NCBI GenBank assembly: GCA_020725555.1
Contig: DYEU01000023.1
Span: 62,001-126,000, forward strand
DNA from: Desulfatibacillum sp.
GTDB taxonomy: Bacteria > Desulfobacterota > Desulfobacteria > Desulfobacterales > SpSt-501
Direction: 5' to 3'
DNA length: 64,000 nucleotides
In this document: in pieces, positions 1 to 8,420 of the stretch
Position numbering within the stretch: position 1 is the stretch's first letter
Layout: every line of letters begins with the position of its first letter
Made by a program: the position numbers and the translations under genes
Notes under the pieces: model-generated
What the model was told of the DNA's origin: nothing
The model's input: only the letters and a program-made list of their open reading frames with translations
Databases searched by the model: none

Positions 1-260
1 TTTTCCGCGGCGGCGGCCTCGGCGGGGGCCGGGGACACCGCGGCCGGCCCCCCGGGCCCCGGCGCGGAGACGAGGCTCACGGTGATCGCCCCGCCCGGCG
101 GGATGCGCGGCGCCGAACCCAGGGAGGGTGCGCTCAGGATGAGCAGCACGACGGCGGCGTGCAACAGGAGGGAGGCCGCAACCCCCGGCAGCAGCGGGGG
201 CTGCGGCACATCGGGAACCCCCCGTTCCCTCCCGCTCTGGCGAAGCCGCGAGGCGTTCAT
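1..260 (-). CDS. TonB/TolA-like energy transducer, N-terminal part (cut by window edge)
   Basis: An open frame starts at ATG 260-258 and runs off the left edge, so only the first 86 residues are visible. A short basic N-terminus is followed by one hydrophobic segment (about residues 28-46, including LLLHAAVVLLILSA). A Pro/Ala/Gly-rich stretch follows, the usual start of TonB or TolA, which sits in the inner membrane and spans the periplasm. The ATG overlaps the stop of the preceding exbD/tolR gene (ATGA), so translation is probably coupled. Its place after an ExbB/ExbD-type pair supports the call. The C-terminal domain that would separate TonB from TolA lies outside the window. Confidence 0.7.
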   Translation of the reverse strand, partial: MNASRLRQSGRERGVPDVPQPPLLPGVAASLLLHAAVVLLILSAPSLGSAPRIPPGGAITVSLVSAPGPGGPAAVSPAPAEAAAAE

Positions 261-700
261 CCCCGTTTCGGTTTTCCCTTGCGCGGGTCCTTCTCCGCGG
301 CCGGCGGCTCGGTGACCATGCCGAGCTTCTCCACGCCCGCCTCCCGGATCTGGGCCATGACCGCGGCCACGACCCCGTAGGGGACCTCGCGGTCGGCCTT
401 GAGAAAGACCTCGGCCTTCGGCCGCCCCTGGACGATCTTGCCGAGCTTGTCCCCCAGGGTCTCGAGATCCACGGCGAAATCGTTGATGAAGATCTGCCGC
501 TCGCGGTTCACCGTCACCATGAGCTGCTCCTCTTTGGTTTCGAGCGGCTTGGCCGTCACCTGCGGCAGGGCCACGTCGAGTCCCTGGCTCATCATGGGGG
601 CCGTCACCATGAAGATGATCAGCAACACGAGCATCACGTCCACGAAGGGCGTGACGTTGATCTCGGAGAGGAACCCGTCAGAGTTGCCGGCGGCCTTCAT
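257..700 (-). CDS. Biopolymer transporter ExbD/TolR family protein
   Basis: A 147-residue protein with the ExbD/TolR layout: a short cytoplasmic N-terminus ending in SEINVTPFVDVMLVLLIIFM, one membrane helix (about residues 20-40) holding the conserved proton-carrying Asp (VDVML), then a periplasmic domain with the family LP...V...KADREVPYG pattern. ExbD/TolR works with ExbB/TolQ as a proton-driven motor in the inner membrane. The gene overlaps the upstream tolQ/exbB by 23 nt and the downstream tonB-like gene by 4 nt. The C-terminus is Lys/Arg-rich. No Pal or TolB gene is visible, so Tol versus Ton is not decided. Confidence 0.9.
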   Translation of the reverse strand: MKAAGNSDGFLSEINVTPFVDVMLVLLIIFMVTAPMMSQGLDVALPQVTAKPLETKEEQLMVTVNRERQIFINDFAVDLETLGDKLGKIVQGRPKAEVFLKADREVPYGVVAAVMAQIREAGVEKLGMVTEPPAAEKDPRKGKPKRG

Positions 701-1433
701 CGCGCCTCCTTTCGACCCGCAGGATGTCGCGCTCGACGATGTTCAGGAAATCGGCCGCGAAGCTCTGGAACTCCGTCTCCACGATGCGGATCTTGCTCAT
801 GAAGTAGTTGTAGGCGATCACCGCGGGAATGGCGGCCGCCAGCCCGGCCGCGGTGGCGACGAGGGCCTCGGAGATGCCCGGGGCGACGACCGCGAGGTTG
901 GCCGACCCCTTGAGGCCGATGCCGTGAAAGGAGTTCATGATCCCCCAGACCGTGCCGAAGAGCCCGATGAAGGGGGTCGTGTTCCCCGTGGTGGCGAGAA
1001 AGGGGACGAGCTGGGTCATGCGCGTCATCTCGGTGTTGATCGCGCGGCGCAGGGCGCGCTTGACGTTGTCGGTCGCCGCCAGCCGCGCGCTGACGCTGAA
1101 CTGGGGCGAGGGCCCGGGCTCGGTGGCGGATTCGGGGACCTCGCCGAGCTGGCTCGTCTTCTTGAGCTCGAGGTAGGCCATGCGGAAAATCCGCGCCAGC
1201 GGGCTCGCCGGCAGGCTCTTCGCCCGGGCGAAGGCGCTCGAGAAATCGCGGCTCTTCCAGAAGTACTCGCTGAACTCGGCCGACTCGCGGAACGCCCGCC
1301 GGATGTAGCGGAACTTGACGATGATGATCGCCCAGGTGGCGACGGAAAAGAAAAGCAGAATCGCCATCACGAGCTGGACGACGACGCCCGCGTTGCGGAT
1401 CATCAGGATCAGGTCGAGGGATGAAGCGTCCAT
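678..1433 (-). CDS. MotA/TolQ/ExbB proton channel family protein
   Basis: A 251-residue inner-membrane protein. The start is placed at ATG 1433, giving MDASSLDLILMIRNAG; a longer in-frame extension exists but is Pro/Arg-rich low-complexity sequence. A first membrane segment lies near residues 14-36. The TolQ/ExbB signature helices follow: LATTGNTTPFIGLFGTVWGI and the AISEAL-type segment ISEALVATAAGLAAAIPAV. TolQ/ExbB forms the pentameric stator of the Tol/Ton motor with ExbD/TolR. It is the first gene of a three-gene minus-strand operon with a recognisable promoter upstream. Confidence 0.92.
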   Translation of the reverse strand: MDASSLDLILMIRNAGVVVQLVMAILLFFSVATWAIIIVKFRYIRRAFRESAEFSEYFWKSRDFSSAFARAKSLPASPLARIFRMAYLELKKTSQLGEVPESATEPGPSPQFSVSARLAATDNVKRALRRAINTEMTRMTQLVPFLATTGNTTPFIGLFGTVWGIMNSFHGIGLKGSANLAVVAPGISEALVATAAGLAAAIPAVIAYNYFMSKIRIVETEFQSFAADFLNIVERDILRVERRRDEGRRQL

Positions 1434-1604
1434 GCGTAGCCTTCGATCCTCCTTGGCATGTGGTCCGGCTGTCGGGACGTGGGGTCGCGCAAGACGGGGG
1501 AGCGCTGCGGCCGGTTTCCGCCCGGTCTCTGCCGCGGCCGACGCCCGCGGGGGGATGCCTCCCGCAGGCGGCCGCACCGGCGGCGGATCCCTTGAAAACG
1601 CATT

Positions 1605-1632
1605 ATTTTAACGAAAAAAGAAAAAAAGTCAA
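1605..1632 (-). promoter_or_regulatory. Sigma-70 type promoter candidate for the tolQ-tolR-tonB operon
   Basis: On the minus strand TTGACT (1632-1627) is followed after 16 bp by TAAAAT (1610-1605), inside an A/T-rich tract that stands out from the GC-rich surroundings. Transcription would start near 1598 and leave a leader of about 165 nt before tolQ. The rest of the 1434-1795 gap is GC-rich and holds nothing else I recognise. Confidence 0.55.
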
Positions 1633-1795
1633 AAGGCCCGGACGGTGCGGTTGCATTTTCCCCCGTTCCGGCATAGCAGGCGGTGGGCCCACGGCCTCTT
1701 AGGCCTTGACCCTGCGGCCGGCGGCCCGGGGGACGGCTCGGGCGGCCGACCCGCGGCTGCCCGTCCCCATCGCCGCGCCCCCTGAAGGAGGACCC

Positions 1796-2392
1796 ATGAA
1801 ACGCATCGCCGAGTTTCTCTTCGAAGCGCGCATGCTCAAGCAGATTCCCCGCTCGGGGTTTCCCTTCCTGGGATCCGGCCGGGAAACGGTCGCCGAGCAT
1901 GTCTACATGACCGCCCTGATCGGCTGGAGCTTGGCGCGGACGACCCCGGGCGTGGACGCGGGCCGGGTCGTGGCGCTCTGCCTGCTCCACGACCTGCCCG
2001 AGGCGCGCACCGGGGACCTGAACTCGGTGCACAAGCACTACGTCCGCGCCGAGGAGGAGCGGGCCGCGGCCGATCTCGCACGCGGGCTCCCGTTCGGGGC
2101 GGAGCTGGAGGGGCTCCTCGCCGAGTTCCGCTCCGGCAAGACCCCCGAGGCGGCCCTGGCCCGGGACGCCGACCAGATCAGCCTGCTCCTCGATCTCAAG
2201 GACCTCCAGGACATCGGTTTCGCGGGGCCCCGCGAGTGGCTGCCTTATGTGCTCGGCCGCCTGCAGACCGAGGCCGGGAAAACCCTCGCCCGCGCGGTGC
2301 TCGAAACCCGCCGCGACGCCTGGTGGCGGCCGGCCGCGGACGCCCACGAAGCCCTCCGCGGCCGCGACGGCGGCTCCTCCGCCGACGGTTGA
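1796..2392 (+). CDS. HD-domain hydrolase, YfbR-like 5'-deoxynucleotidase family
   Basis: A 198-residue cytosolic protein. The start at ATG 1796 is chosen because AAGGAGG lies 6-12 nt upstream. Metal-binding residues of the HD superfamily are in order: H35 (AEHVYM), H65-D66 (LLHDLPEA) and D124/D126 (RDADQIS). The small single-domain form resembles YfbR/HDDC2 proteins, which dephosphorylate deoxynucleoside 5'-monophosphates. The gene ends just before sdhC, and its stop codon lies inside the presumed sdhC promoter. Substrate is inferred from family only. Confidence 0.8.
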   Translation: MKRIAEFLFEARMLKQIPRSGFPFLGSGRETVAEHVYMTALIGWSLARTTPGVDAGRVVALCLLHDLPEARTGDLNSVHKHYVRAEEERAAADLARGLPFGAELEGLLAEFRSGKTPEAALARDADQISLLLDLKDLQDIGFAGPREWLPYVLGRLQTEAGKTLARAVLETRRDAWWRPAADAHEALRGRDGGSSADG

Positions 2393-2416
2393 CAAATCCC
2401 CGAACGCGGATTTAGA
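2389..2416 (+). promoter_or_regulatory. Promoter candidate for sdhCAB
   Basis: A perfect TTGACA (2389-2394) overlaps the stop of the HD gene. After a 16-bp spacer comes TTTAGA (2411-2416), a weak -10. The following A-rich stretch (TTTAGAAGAAG) and the 67-nt distance to sdhC fit a promoter. The weak -10 keeps confidence moderate. Confidence 0.45.
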
Positions 2417-2456
2417 AGAAGTTCTTTCCCCATATCCCCTTCAGGGAGCACGCACG

Positions 2457-3098
2457 ATGGGCTGGCTCGTTTCGCTTCTCGGCTCTTCCGTCGGCAAGAA
2501 ATGGATGATGGCCGTGACCGGCTTCGCCTTTCTCGGCTTCCTCGCCGCCCACTTCGCGGGGAACCTGACCGTGTTCGGCGGCCGCGAGTCCTTCAACGGG
2601 TACGCCCAGAAGCTGCAATCCCTGGGCCCGATCCTGCACCTCTTCCGCGCCGGCCTGATCGCCTGCGCCCTGGTCCACATCACGACGGGGCTGTTGCTCT
2701 TCCTCCAGAACCGCCGGGCGCGGCCGGTCGGCTACCAGGTCGCCGCGAGCGCCGGGGGCCGCACCCTGAGTTCGCGCACCATGCCCTACACGGGCTTGCT
2801 GATCCTCGCGTTCGTCGTCTTTCACCTCTTTCATTTCACCTTCGTCCCGCCCGCCCCGCTCACGATCTTCGACCGGGTCGCCGCCGCCTTCCGGCGCCCG
2901 GAACTCGTGGCCCTCTACACGGCGATGATGGTCGTCGTCGCCCTGCACGTGCGGCACGGTTTCTGGAGCGCCTTCCAGACGATCGGCGCCCATCACCCCA
3001 AGTACATGCCCTGGATTTTCGCCCTGAGCCTGGCGGCCGCCTTCGCGACGGCGATCGGGTTCGGTTCGCTGCCGATTCTCGTCGCCGCGCTGGTGTAG
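2457..3098 (+). CDS. sdhC: Succinate dehydrogenase/fumarate reductase cytochrome b558-type membrane subunit
   Basis: A 213-residue membrane protein with five hydrophobic helices (near residues 17-37, 62-84, 111-131, 151-171 and 186-210). Histidines suited to bind two b hemes are seen at H32, H74, H123/H126 and H164/H167. This matches the single-subunit di-heme anchor of the SdhC b558 family found in Bacteroidetes, Desulfobacterota and Bacillus types, not the SdhC+SdhD pair of enterics. It anchors SdhAB and exchanges electrons with the quinone pool. It is the first gene of sdhCAB. Start ATG 2457 gives [16 protein letters not shown], a typical family N-terminus. Confidence 0.9.
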   Translation: MGWLVSLLGSSVGKKWMMAVTGFAFLGFLAAHFAGNLTVFGGRESFNGYAQKLQSLGPILHLFRAGLIACALVHITTGLLLFLQNRRARPVGYQVAASAGGRTLSSRTMPYTGLLILAFVVFHLFHFTFVPPAPLTIFDRVAAAFRRPELVALYTAMMVVVALHVRHGFWSAFQTIGAHHPKYMPWIFALSLAAAFATAIGFGSLPILVAALV

Positions 3099-3126
3099 GC
3101 CGGGCGGCACCGAAGGGAGACCCCCC

Positions 3127-5040
3127 ATGCGTCTCGACGCCAAGATCCCCGGCGGCCCGCTGCCCCAGAAATGGGACCGCCACCGCTTCGAGCTCAAGTT
3201 GGTCAACCCCGCCAACAAGCGCAAATTCGAAATCCTCGTCGTGGGGACGGGGCTGGCCGGCGCTTCGGCCTCGGCCAGCCTGGCGGAGCTGGGCTACCAG
3301 GTCAAAACCTTCTGCATCCACGACTCGCCCCGCCGCGCCCACAGCATCGCCGCCCAGGGCGGCATCAACGCCGCCAAGAACTACCCGAACGACGGCGACA
3401 GCATCTGGCGCCTCTTCTACGACACGGTGAAGGGCGGGGACTTTCGCGCCCGGGAGGCCAACGTCTACCGCCTCGCGCAGATCAGCAACGCGATCATCGA
3501 CCACTGCGTGGCCCAGGGCGTCCCCTTCGCGCGCGAGTACGGCGGGCTCCTCGCCAACCGTTCCTTCGGCGGCGCCCAGCTCTCGCGGACCTTCTACGCG
3601 CGGGGGCAGACCGGACAGCAGCTCCTGCTCGGCGCCTACGGCGCCCTGATGCGCCAGGCGGCCGCCGGCCGGGTGCGGCTGTTTCCCCGGCGCGAGATCC
3701 TCGACATCGTCGTCGTCCGAGGCAAGGCCCGCGGCGTCGTCGCCCGCAACCTCCTGAACGGCGAGATCGAGTGCCACGAGGGGCACGCCGTGGTCCTCTG
3801 CACCGGAGGCTACGGCAACGCCTACTACCTTTCGACCAACGCCAAGGCAAGCAACGTGACCGCCGCCTTCCGCGCCTACAAGCGGGGCGCCCTGTTCGCC
3901 AACCCCTGCTTCACCCAAATCCACCCGACCTGCATCCCGGTCCACGGCACCTACCAGTCGAAGCTCACCCTCATGAGCGAGAGCCTGCGCAACGACGGCC
4001 GCGTGTGGGTGCCGAAAACCCCCGGCGACAAGCGCCCCCCGCACCAGATCCCGGAAGCCGAGCGGGACTACTTCCTGGAACGCAAGTACCCGAGCTTCGG
4101 CAACCTCGTGCCGCGCGACGTCGCCTCGCGCAACGTCAAGGAACAGTGCGACCAGGGCAAGGGGGTCGGCGAGACGGGCCTGGCGGTCTATCTCGATTTC
4201 GCCGACGCCATCCGCCGCGACGGCCGGGCGGTGATCGAGCGCAAGTACGGGAACCTCTTCCAGATGTACGAGAAGATCACCGGCGACGACCCCTACGAGA
4301 CGCCGATGAAGATCTACCCGGCCGTCCATTACACGATGGGCGGGCTCTGGGTCGACTACAACCTGATGAGCACCCTCGAGGGGCTCTTCGTGCTCGGGGA
4401 GGCGAACTTCTCCGACCACGGGGCCAACCGGCTCGGCGCGAGCGCCCTCATGCAGGGGCTGGCGGACGGCTACTTCATCATCCCCTACACCCTGGGCGGC
4501 TACCTCGCGGGAACCCCGCTCGAGCCGGTCTCCGCCTCCGACCCGGCCTTCGCCGAAACCGCCCGGCAGGCCGCAGAGCGCCTCCGCCGGCTGCTCGCCG
4601 TCAACGGGCGCCGGACCCCGGACGATCTGCACCGCGAGCTCGGCATGGTTCTCTGGAATTTCTGCGGCATGTCCCGGAACAACGAGGGCCTGCGCAAGGC
4701 GCGCGGCCGCGTGCAGGAGCTGCGCGAGGAGTTCTGGCGCAACGTGCGCGTTCCCGGCTCCGAGCAGGACCTCAACCAGAGCCTCGAAAAGGCCGGCCGG
4801 GTGGCCGACTTCATGGAGTTCGCCGAACTGATGATCCTCGATGCGCTCGAGCGGCAGGAGTCCTGCGGCGGCCACTTCAACGAGGCCTACCAGACCGAGG
4901 ACAACGAGGCCCGGCGCGACGACGAGCGCTTCTGCCACGTCGCCGCCTGGGAGTTCCGGGGCGAGGACCGCGACCCCGTGCGGCACGTGGAGCCGCTCAG
5001 CTTCGAACACGTGCCCCTGACGCAAAGGAGCTACAAGTGA
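3127..5040 (+). CDS. sdhA: Succinate dehydrogenase/fumarate reductase flavoprotein subunit
   Basis: A 637-residue protein, the size of the b558-associated SdhA/FrdA type. The dinucleotide fold [13 protein letters not shown] is at residues 38-50. The FAD-linking histidine is H72 in [16 protein letters not shown]. Further signatures are [17 protein letters not shown] and the catalytic region [17 protein letters not shown]. It interconverts succinate and fumarate at the cytoplasmic face of the membrane. GGAG lies just before ATG 3127. Its stop overlaps the GTG of sdhB. Sequence alone does not decide which direction dominates. Confidence 0.95.
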   Translation: MRLDAKIPGGPLPQKWDRHRFELKLVNPANKRKFEILVVGTGLAGASASASLAELGYQVKTFCIHDSPRRAHSIAAQGGINAAKNYPNDGDSIWRLFYDTVKGGDFRAREANVYRLAQISNAIIDHCVAQGVPFAREYGGLLANRSFGGAQLSRTFYARGQTGQQLLLGAYGALMRQAAAGRVRLFPRREILDIVVVRGKARGVVARNLLNGEIECHEGHAVVLCTGGYGNAYYLSTNAKASNVTAAFRAYKRGALFANPCFTQIHPTCIPVHGTYQSKLTLMSESLRNDGRVWVPKTPGDKRPPHQIPEAERDYFLERKYPSFGNLVPRDVASRNVKEQCDQGKGVGETGLAVYLDFADAIRRDGRAVIERKYGNLFQMYEKITGDDPYETPMKIYPAVHYTMGGLWVDYNLMSTLEGLFVLGEANFSDHGANRLGASALMQGLADGYFIIPYTLGGYLAGTPLEPVSASDPAFAETARQAAERLRRLLAVNGRRTPDDLHRELGMVLWNFCGMSRNNEGLRKARGRVQELREEFWRNVRVPGSEQDLNQSLEKAGRVADFMEFAELMILDALERQESCGGHFNEAYQTEDNEARRDDERFCHVAAWEFRGEDRDPVRHVEPLSFEHVPLTQRSYK

Positions 5041-5801
5041 GCCAAACCATCCGTCTGACCCTGAAGATCTGGCGCCAGAAGGGGCCCGCGGATCCGGGTC
5101 GCTTCGAGACCGTGGCGGTCGATGGCGTCTCGACCGACATGTCCTTCCTCGAGATGCTCGACGTGGTGAACGAGAAGCGGATCCTCGAGGGAGGCGAGCC
5201 GATCGCCTTCGATCACGACTGCCGGGAGGGCATCTGCGGCTCCTGCGGTGCGGTGGTGAACGGACGGCCGCACGGCCACCTGCGGGGGACGACGCTCTGC
5301 CAACTCCACATGCGCCATTTCCGCGACGGGGACACGATCGTGATCGAACCCTTCCGCGCCCGGGCCTTCCCGGTCATCAAGGACCTGGTGGTGGACCGCA
5401 GCGCGCTCGACCGCCTCATCCAGGCCGGCGGGTACGTTTCCGTGAACACCGGCAGCGCGCCCGAGGCGAACACGCTTCCCGTGCCCCCCGACCGCGCCGA
5501 GCGGGCCATGGACGCCGCGGCCTGCATCGGCTGCGGGGCCTGCGTCGCCGCCTGCCCGAACGCCTCGGCCATGCTCTTCACCAGCGCCAAGGTCTCCCAC
5601 CTCGCCCTGCTGCCCCAGGGCCGCCCCGAGGCCGCGCGCCGCGTGCTGGCGATGGTCCGCGCCATGGACGCCTGCGGCTTCGGCAACTGCTCCAACCACC
5701 GCGAGTGCGAAATGACCTGCCCCAAGGAGATCTCCATCGTGCACATCGCCCGCCTGAACCGCGAAGCCCTGAAAGCGGGGTTCCTCTCCCCGGAAGCGTG
5801 A
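5037..5801 (+). CDS. sdhB: Succinate dehydrogenase/fumarate reductase iron-sulfur subunit
   Basis: A 254-residue protein with a GTG start overlapping the sdhA stop (GTGA) and preceded by AAAGGAG. Cysteines for three clusters are present: C62-C67-C70 with C88 for [2Fe-2S]; C163-C166-C169-C173 and C213-C218-C224-C228 for the [4Fe-4S] and [3Fe-4S] clusters, arranged as crossed ligands in this family. It passes electrons from the flavin to the heme/quinone site. The last codon and stop lie in a perfect palindrome shared with the convergent kinase gene. Confidence 0.95.
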   Translation: MSQTIRLTLKIWRQKGPADPGRFETVAVDGVSTDMSFLEMLDVVNEKRILEGGEPIAFDHDCREGICGSCGAVVNGRPHGHLRGTTLCQLHMRHFRDGDTIVIEPFRARAFPVIKDLVVDRSALDRLIQAGGYVSVNTGSAPEANTLPVPPDRAERAMDAAACIGCGACVAACPNASAMLFTSAKVSHLALLPQGRPEAARRVLAMVRAMDACGFGNCSNHRECEMTCPKEISIVHIARLNREALKAGFLSPEA

Positions 5802-5815
5802 CCCGGCCGGGTCAC
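5798..5815. repeat. Perfect 18-bp palindrome between convergent genes, containing both stop codons
   Basis: GTGACCCGGCCGGGTCAC is self-complementary over all 18 bases. The TGA of sdhB (5799-5801) and the TGA of the opposite-strand histidine kinase gene (5814-5812) occupy symmetrical places in it. As RNA it would fold on either strand, but no U-tract follows on either side. Confidence 0.8.
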
Positions 5816-7080
5816 TGCCCGAGCAACTCGCGCACCTTGCCCAGGAGAACGGGGAGGTCGAAGGGCTTGGGAATAACGTGGGTGAAGCCGAGCGCGGCGA
5901 GCTCGGCGAGCTTGGGGTGCCCGGGGAAACCCGTCGTGAGGACAACCTTCATGCCGGCGAGCGCGGGTTCGTCGCGGATGTGGCGGCAGACCTCCAGGCC
6001 GTCCATCTCCGGCATCAACACGTCGAGCAGGAGCAGCGCGGGCCGCCAGGTGCCCAAGCGGATCAGGGCCTCGATGCCGTTGGCGGCCTCCTCGAGCAGG
6101 TAGCGCCGCGGCATCGAGAGGGCCTCGATGAGGATCTGGCGCACCAGCGGGTCGTCGTCGACCACGAGGATGCGCGGCGCCTGTTTCTGCATCGGGGTGG
6201 GCAGCTTCAGGCGGAAAACCGCCCCACCGCCGGGGCGGTTTTCGAAATCGATCGTCCCGCCGTGGGCGCGCGCCAGCCGTTCGCTGACCGAGAGGCCGAG
6301 CCCCGTGCCGCCCTGGGCCTGCTTGTCGGTCACGAAGGGGAGAAAGATGCGGTCCGCGAGTTCCGCGGGGACGCCGCGCCCGTTGTCCGCCACCTGCACC
6401 TGCACGCAGCCGTCCCGCAGCGAAAAGGCGGTGCGCACCTCGATTTCCCCCCGGTCGTGCTCGATCGCCTGGGCGGCGTTGACCAGGAGGTTGACGACGA
6501 TCTGCTCGAGGTTCTGGAGGTTCGCTTCGATCTCGGGCAGGTCGGCCGCAAGCTCCAGGCGCACCCGGAGGCCGGCGCGGTGGAGGGTGCTCTGGCAGAG
6601 CCGCAGCGCGTTTTTCACGGCCACGTTCAGGTCGAGGGGCTCCCGCTCGGCGGGGTCGCTCTGGCGCGAAAAGCGCTTGAGCTCGCCCACGATGCGCGCC
6701 ACCCGCTGGGCCGCGAGCTCCATGTCGGCGATCAGCTGCGGCAGCCGCTCCTCGAGAAAGGCGGCCGGCAGTCCCCCGAAGCGCCGGCCGGGGTTGCGGC
6801 GGCCCTCCTCGCGCAAAAGCGGCAGGAGATCGGCCCAGGCCTTGCGCAGGAGCGGCAGGTTGTAGAGGATGAGGTTGAGGGGGTTGTTGACCTCGTGGGC
6901 GATGCCGGCCACCAAGGTGCCCAGGGTCTCCATCTTCTGGGCCTGCTCGAGCTGGCGTTCGATGTCGATCAGCTGCCGCTCGCGCTGCCGCAGCAGGCCC
7001 TCCAGCCGGCGGCATTCCTCGCGGGCCTCCTCGGCGGCGGGCCGCGGGGCATCGCTTCCGCGAAGAGGGGGGTCGCTCAT
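5812..7080 (-). CDS. Cytosolic hybrid sensor histidine kinase with C-terminal receiver
   Basis: A 422-residue protein without signal peptide or membrane segment. Order: Arg/Glu-rich coiled coil (about 12-50); HisKA with phospho-acceptor H62 (GIAHEVNNPLN); HATPase_c with N box (NLLVNAAQAI), G1 (DNGRGVP) and G2 (GGTGLGLSVSERL); and from about 303 a REC domain with acidic pocket VVDDD and phospho-acceptor D353 (LLLDVLMPEMDG). There is no recognisable sensory domain apart from the coiled coil, so its input is probably a partner protein. ATG 7080 overlaps the ykgJ stop (ATGA). No output regulator is encoded nearby. Confidence 0.88.
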   Translation of the reverse strand: MSDPPLRGSDAPRPAAEEAREECRRLEGLLRQRERQLIDIERQLEQAQKMETLGTLVAGIAHEVNNPLNLILYNLPLLRKAWADLLPLLREEGRRNPGRRFGGLPAAFLEERLPQLIADMELAAQRVARIVGELKRFSRQSDPAEREPLDLNVAVKNALRLCQSTLHRAGLRVRLELAADLPEIEANLQNLEQIVVNLLVNAAQAIEHDRGEIEVRTAFSLRDGCVQVQVADNGRGVPAELADRIFLPFVTDKQAQGGTGLGLSVSERLARAHGGTIDFENRPGGGAVFRLKLPTPMQKQAPRILVVDDDPLVRQILIEALSMPRRYLLEEAANGIEALIRLGTWRPALLLLDVLMPEMDGLEVCRHIRDEPALAGMKVVLTTGFPGHPKLAELAALGFTHVIPKPFDLPVLLGKVRELLGQ

Positions 7081-7517
7081 GGGTCCGACGGCGGCCCGGC
7101 GCAAGCGAGAGCCTTGCGCCGCTCGGCCTCAAGCCGCGCCGCGGTGACGCTCAGCACCCGCGCCAGCGGCGCATCGGCGCGCATGCCGGGGCAGACGGAG
7201 GCCATGGCCCGCCAGTTGCCCGGGTCGCGGAGGAGCCCTTCGATGAAGGGCCAGCGGCGGCACATGCGCGGCTTGACCGGGTGGATGCGGCAGATGCCGT
7301 CCCAGAAGACGCAGTAGCCGTCTTCCCGCTGGCCGAGGAGAAAGCCCTTGCCCGCGGGCAGGCAGTAGCGGGCGCGCACCTCGCCGGGGCTGCGGTTGAG
7401 GTGGCGGGCGATCGCGGCGATGTCGTCCTCGTCGACGGCGGTCCCGCCGTAGCCCTTGCAGCAGTCGCCGCAGCGCCGGCAGACGAAGAGATCGGGGGCT
7501 TCCTCATCCCAGGGCAC
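7077..7517 (-). CDS. YkgJ-family cysteine-cluster protein
   Basis: A 146-residue protein. The N-terminal cluster C13-x2-C16-x2-C19-C20 and later cysteines (GYCVFWDGICRIHPVKPRMC) match the YkgJ/CxxCxxCC family, which is predicted to bind zinc or an Fe-S cluster. No enzymatic role is established. It overlaps recR upstream by 14 nt and the kinase gene downstream by 4 nt, so it is probably translated as part of the dnaX operon. Confidence 0.85.
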   Translation of the reverse strand: MPWDEEAPDLFVCRRCGDCCKGYGGTAVDEDDIAAIARHLNRSPGEVRARYCLPAGKGFLLGQREDGYCVFWDGICRIHPVKPRMCRRWPFIEGLLRDPGNWRAMASVCPGMRADAPLARVLSVTAARLEAERRKALACAGPPSDP

Positions 7518-8106
7518 GGCGCGCCTCCAGGGCTTTTTTCAGGGTGACCGGGTCCACGTACTTGAGATCCCCCCCCACCGGCACGCCGGAGGCGATCCGC
7601 GTCACGGCCACCGGAAACGAGGCCAGCCGGCCGGCGAGATAGGCCGCGGTCGCCTCCCCCTCGACGCCGGTCGAGGTGGCGATCACCACCTCGCGCACCC
7701 CGCCGGCGGCGACCCGCTCGATCAGCTCCGCGATGCGCAGGTTTTCCGGGCCGACCCCGCTCAGGGGGGAGATGGCCCCGAGCAACACGTGGTAGAGGCC
7801 GCGGAAGGCGCCCGAGCGCTCCAGGACGGCGAGGTCGGAGGGCTGCTCGACCACGCAGAGGATCGCGGCGTCGCGGCCGGGGTCGGAGCAGATCGGGCAG
7901 AGCTCGGAGGCGCTCAGCCCGAAACAGCGGGTGCAGAGCCGGACGTTGCGCCGGGCCTCGAGCAGCCCGCGGGAGAGCTCCTCGACCCAGGCCTCCGGGG
8001 CCGAGAGGACGTATTGCGCGAGCCGCTCCGCCGTTTTCTCCCCCACCCCGGGAAGGCGGGTCAGCAGCGTGATCAGCCGCCTGAGAGGCGCCGGATGCGG
8101 ATCCAT
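7504..8106 (-). CDS. recR: Recombination mediator protein RecR
   Basis: About 200 residues. RecR forms a ring clamp and works with RecO/RecF to load RecA on gapped DNA. Visible parts: helix-hairpin-helix (LTRLPGVGEKTAERLA), a C4 zinc finger (CTRCFGLSASELCPIC) and the Toprim domain (ILCVVEQPSDLAVLE). I placed the start at ATG 8106. A GTG two codons earlier (8112), which overlaps the ybaB stop, is an equal alternative. The dnaX-ybaB-recR order is classical. Confidence 0.93.
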   Translation of the reverse strand: MDPHPAPLRRLITLLTRLPGVGEKTAERLAQYVLSAPEAWVEELSRGLLEARRNVRLCTRCFGLSASELCPICSDPGRDAAILCVVEQPSDLAVLERSGAFRGLYHVLLGAISPLSGVGPENLRIAELIERVAAGGVREVVIATSTGVEGEATAAYLAGRLASFPVAVTRIASGVPVGGDLKYVDPVTLKKALEARRALG

Positions 8107-8108
8107 GG

Positions 8109-8420
8109 TCACATCATCCCCGGCAGCGAAACGCCGCCGGTCAGTTTGCCCATCTCCGCCGCGGCCATCTCCCGCGCGCGGCCGAGGGCGTCGTTCACCG
8201 CGGCGAGCACGAGATCCTGGAGCATCTCCACGTCCTGGGGGTCGACCACCTCGGGCTCGATGCGCAGCGCGAGGATTTCCTGGCGTCCGTTGGCGACGGC
8301 CCGGACCATGCCGCCGCCGGCGGTCCCCTCGACCGTGCGCGCCGCGAGCTCCTCCTGCAGCTGGATCATGCGCGCCTGGAGCTTCTGCGCTTCGCGGAGC
8401 ATCTGGCCCATCGATTTCAT
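8109..8420 (-). CDS. YbaB/EbfC family nucleoid-associated protein
   Basis: A 103-residue protein with the family N-terminal helix ([19 protein letters not shown]), central [16 protein letters not shown] and C-terminal [14 protein letters not shown]. YbaB dimers bind DNA like tweezers and compact the nucleoid. Start ATG 8420 overlaps the dnaX stop (ATGA), and its own stop overlaps recR. Confidence 0.93.
   Translation of the reverse strand: MKSMGQMLREAQKLQARMIQLQEELAARTVEGTAGGGMVRAVANGRQEILALRIEPEVVDPQDVEMLQDLVLAAVNDALGRAREMAAAEMGKLTGGVSLPGMM

Noticed and set aside
2860-5025. Open frame of about 720 codons on the minus strand, opposite sdhA
   Set aside because: Complete overlap with the unmistakable sdhA; composition is that of a shadow frame, and no ribosome site is present.
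3171-5801. One continuous frame covering sdhA's span and sdhB, suggesting a fusion
   Set aside because: Only the last 254 codons code for SdhB. The part over sdhA is out of frame with it and is Arg/Pro-rich nonsense.
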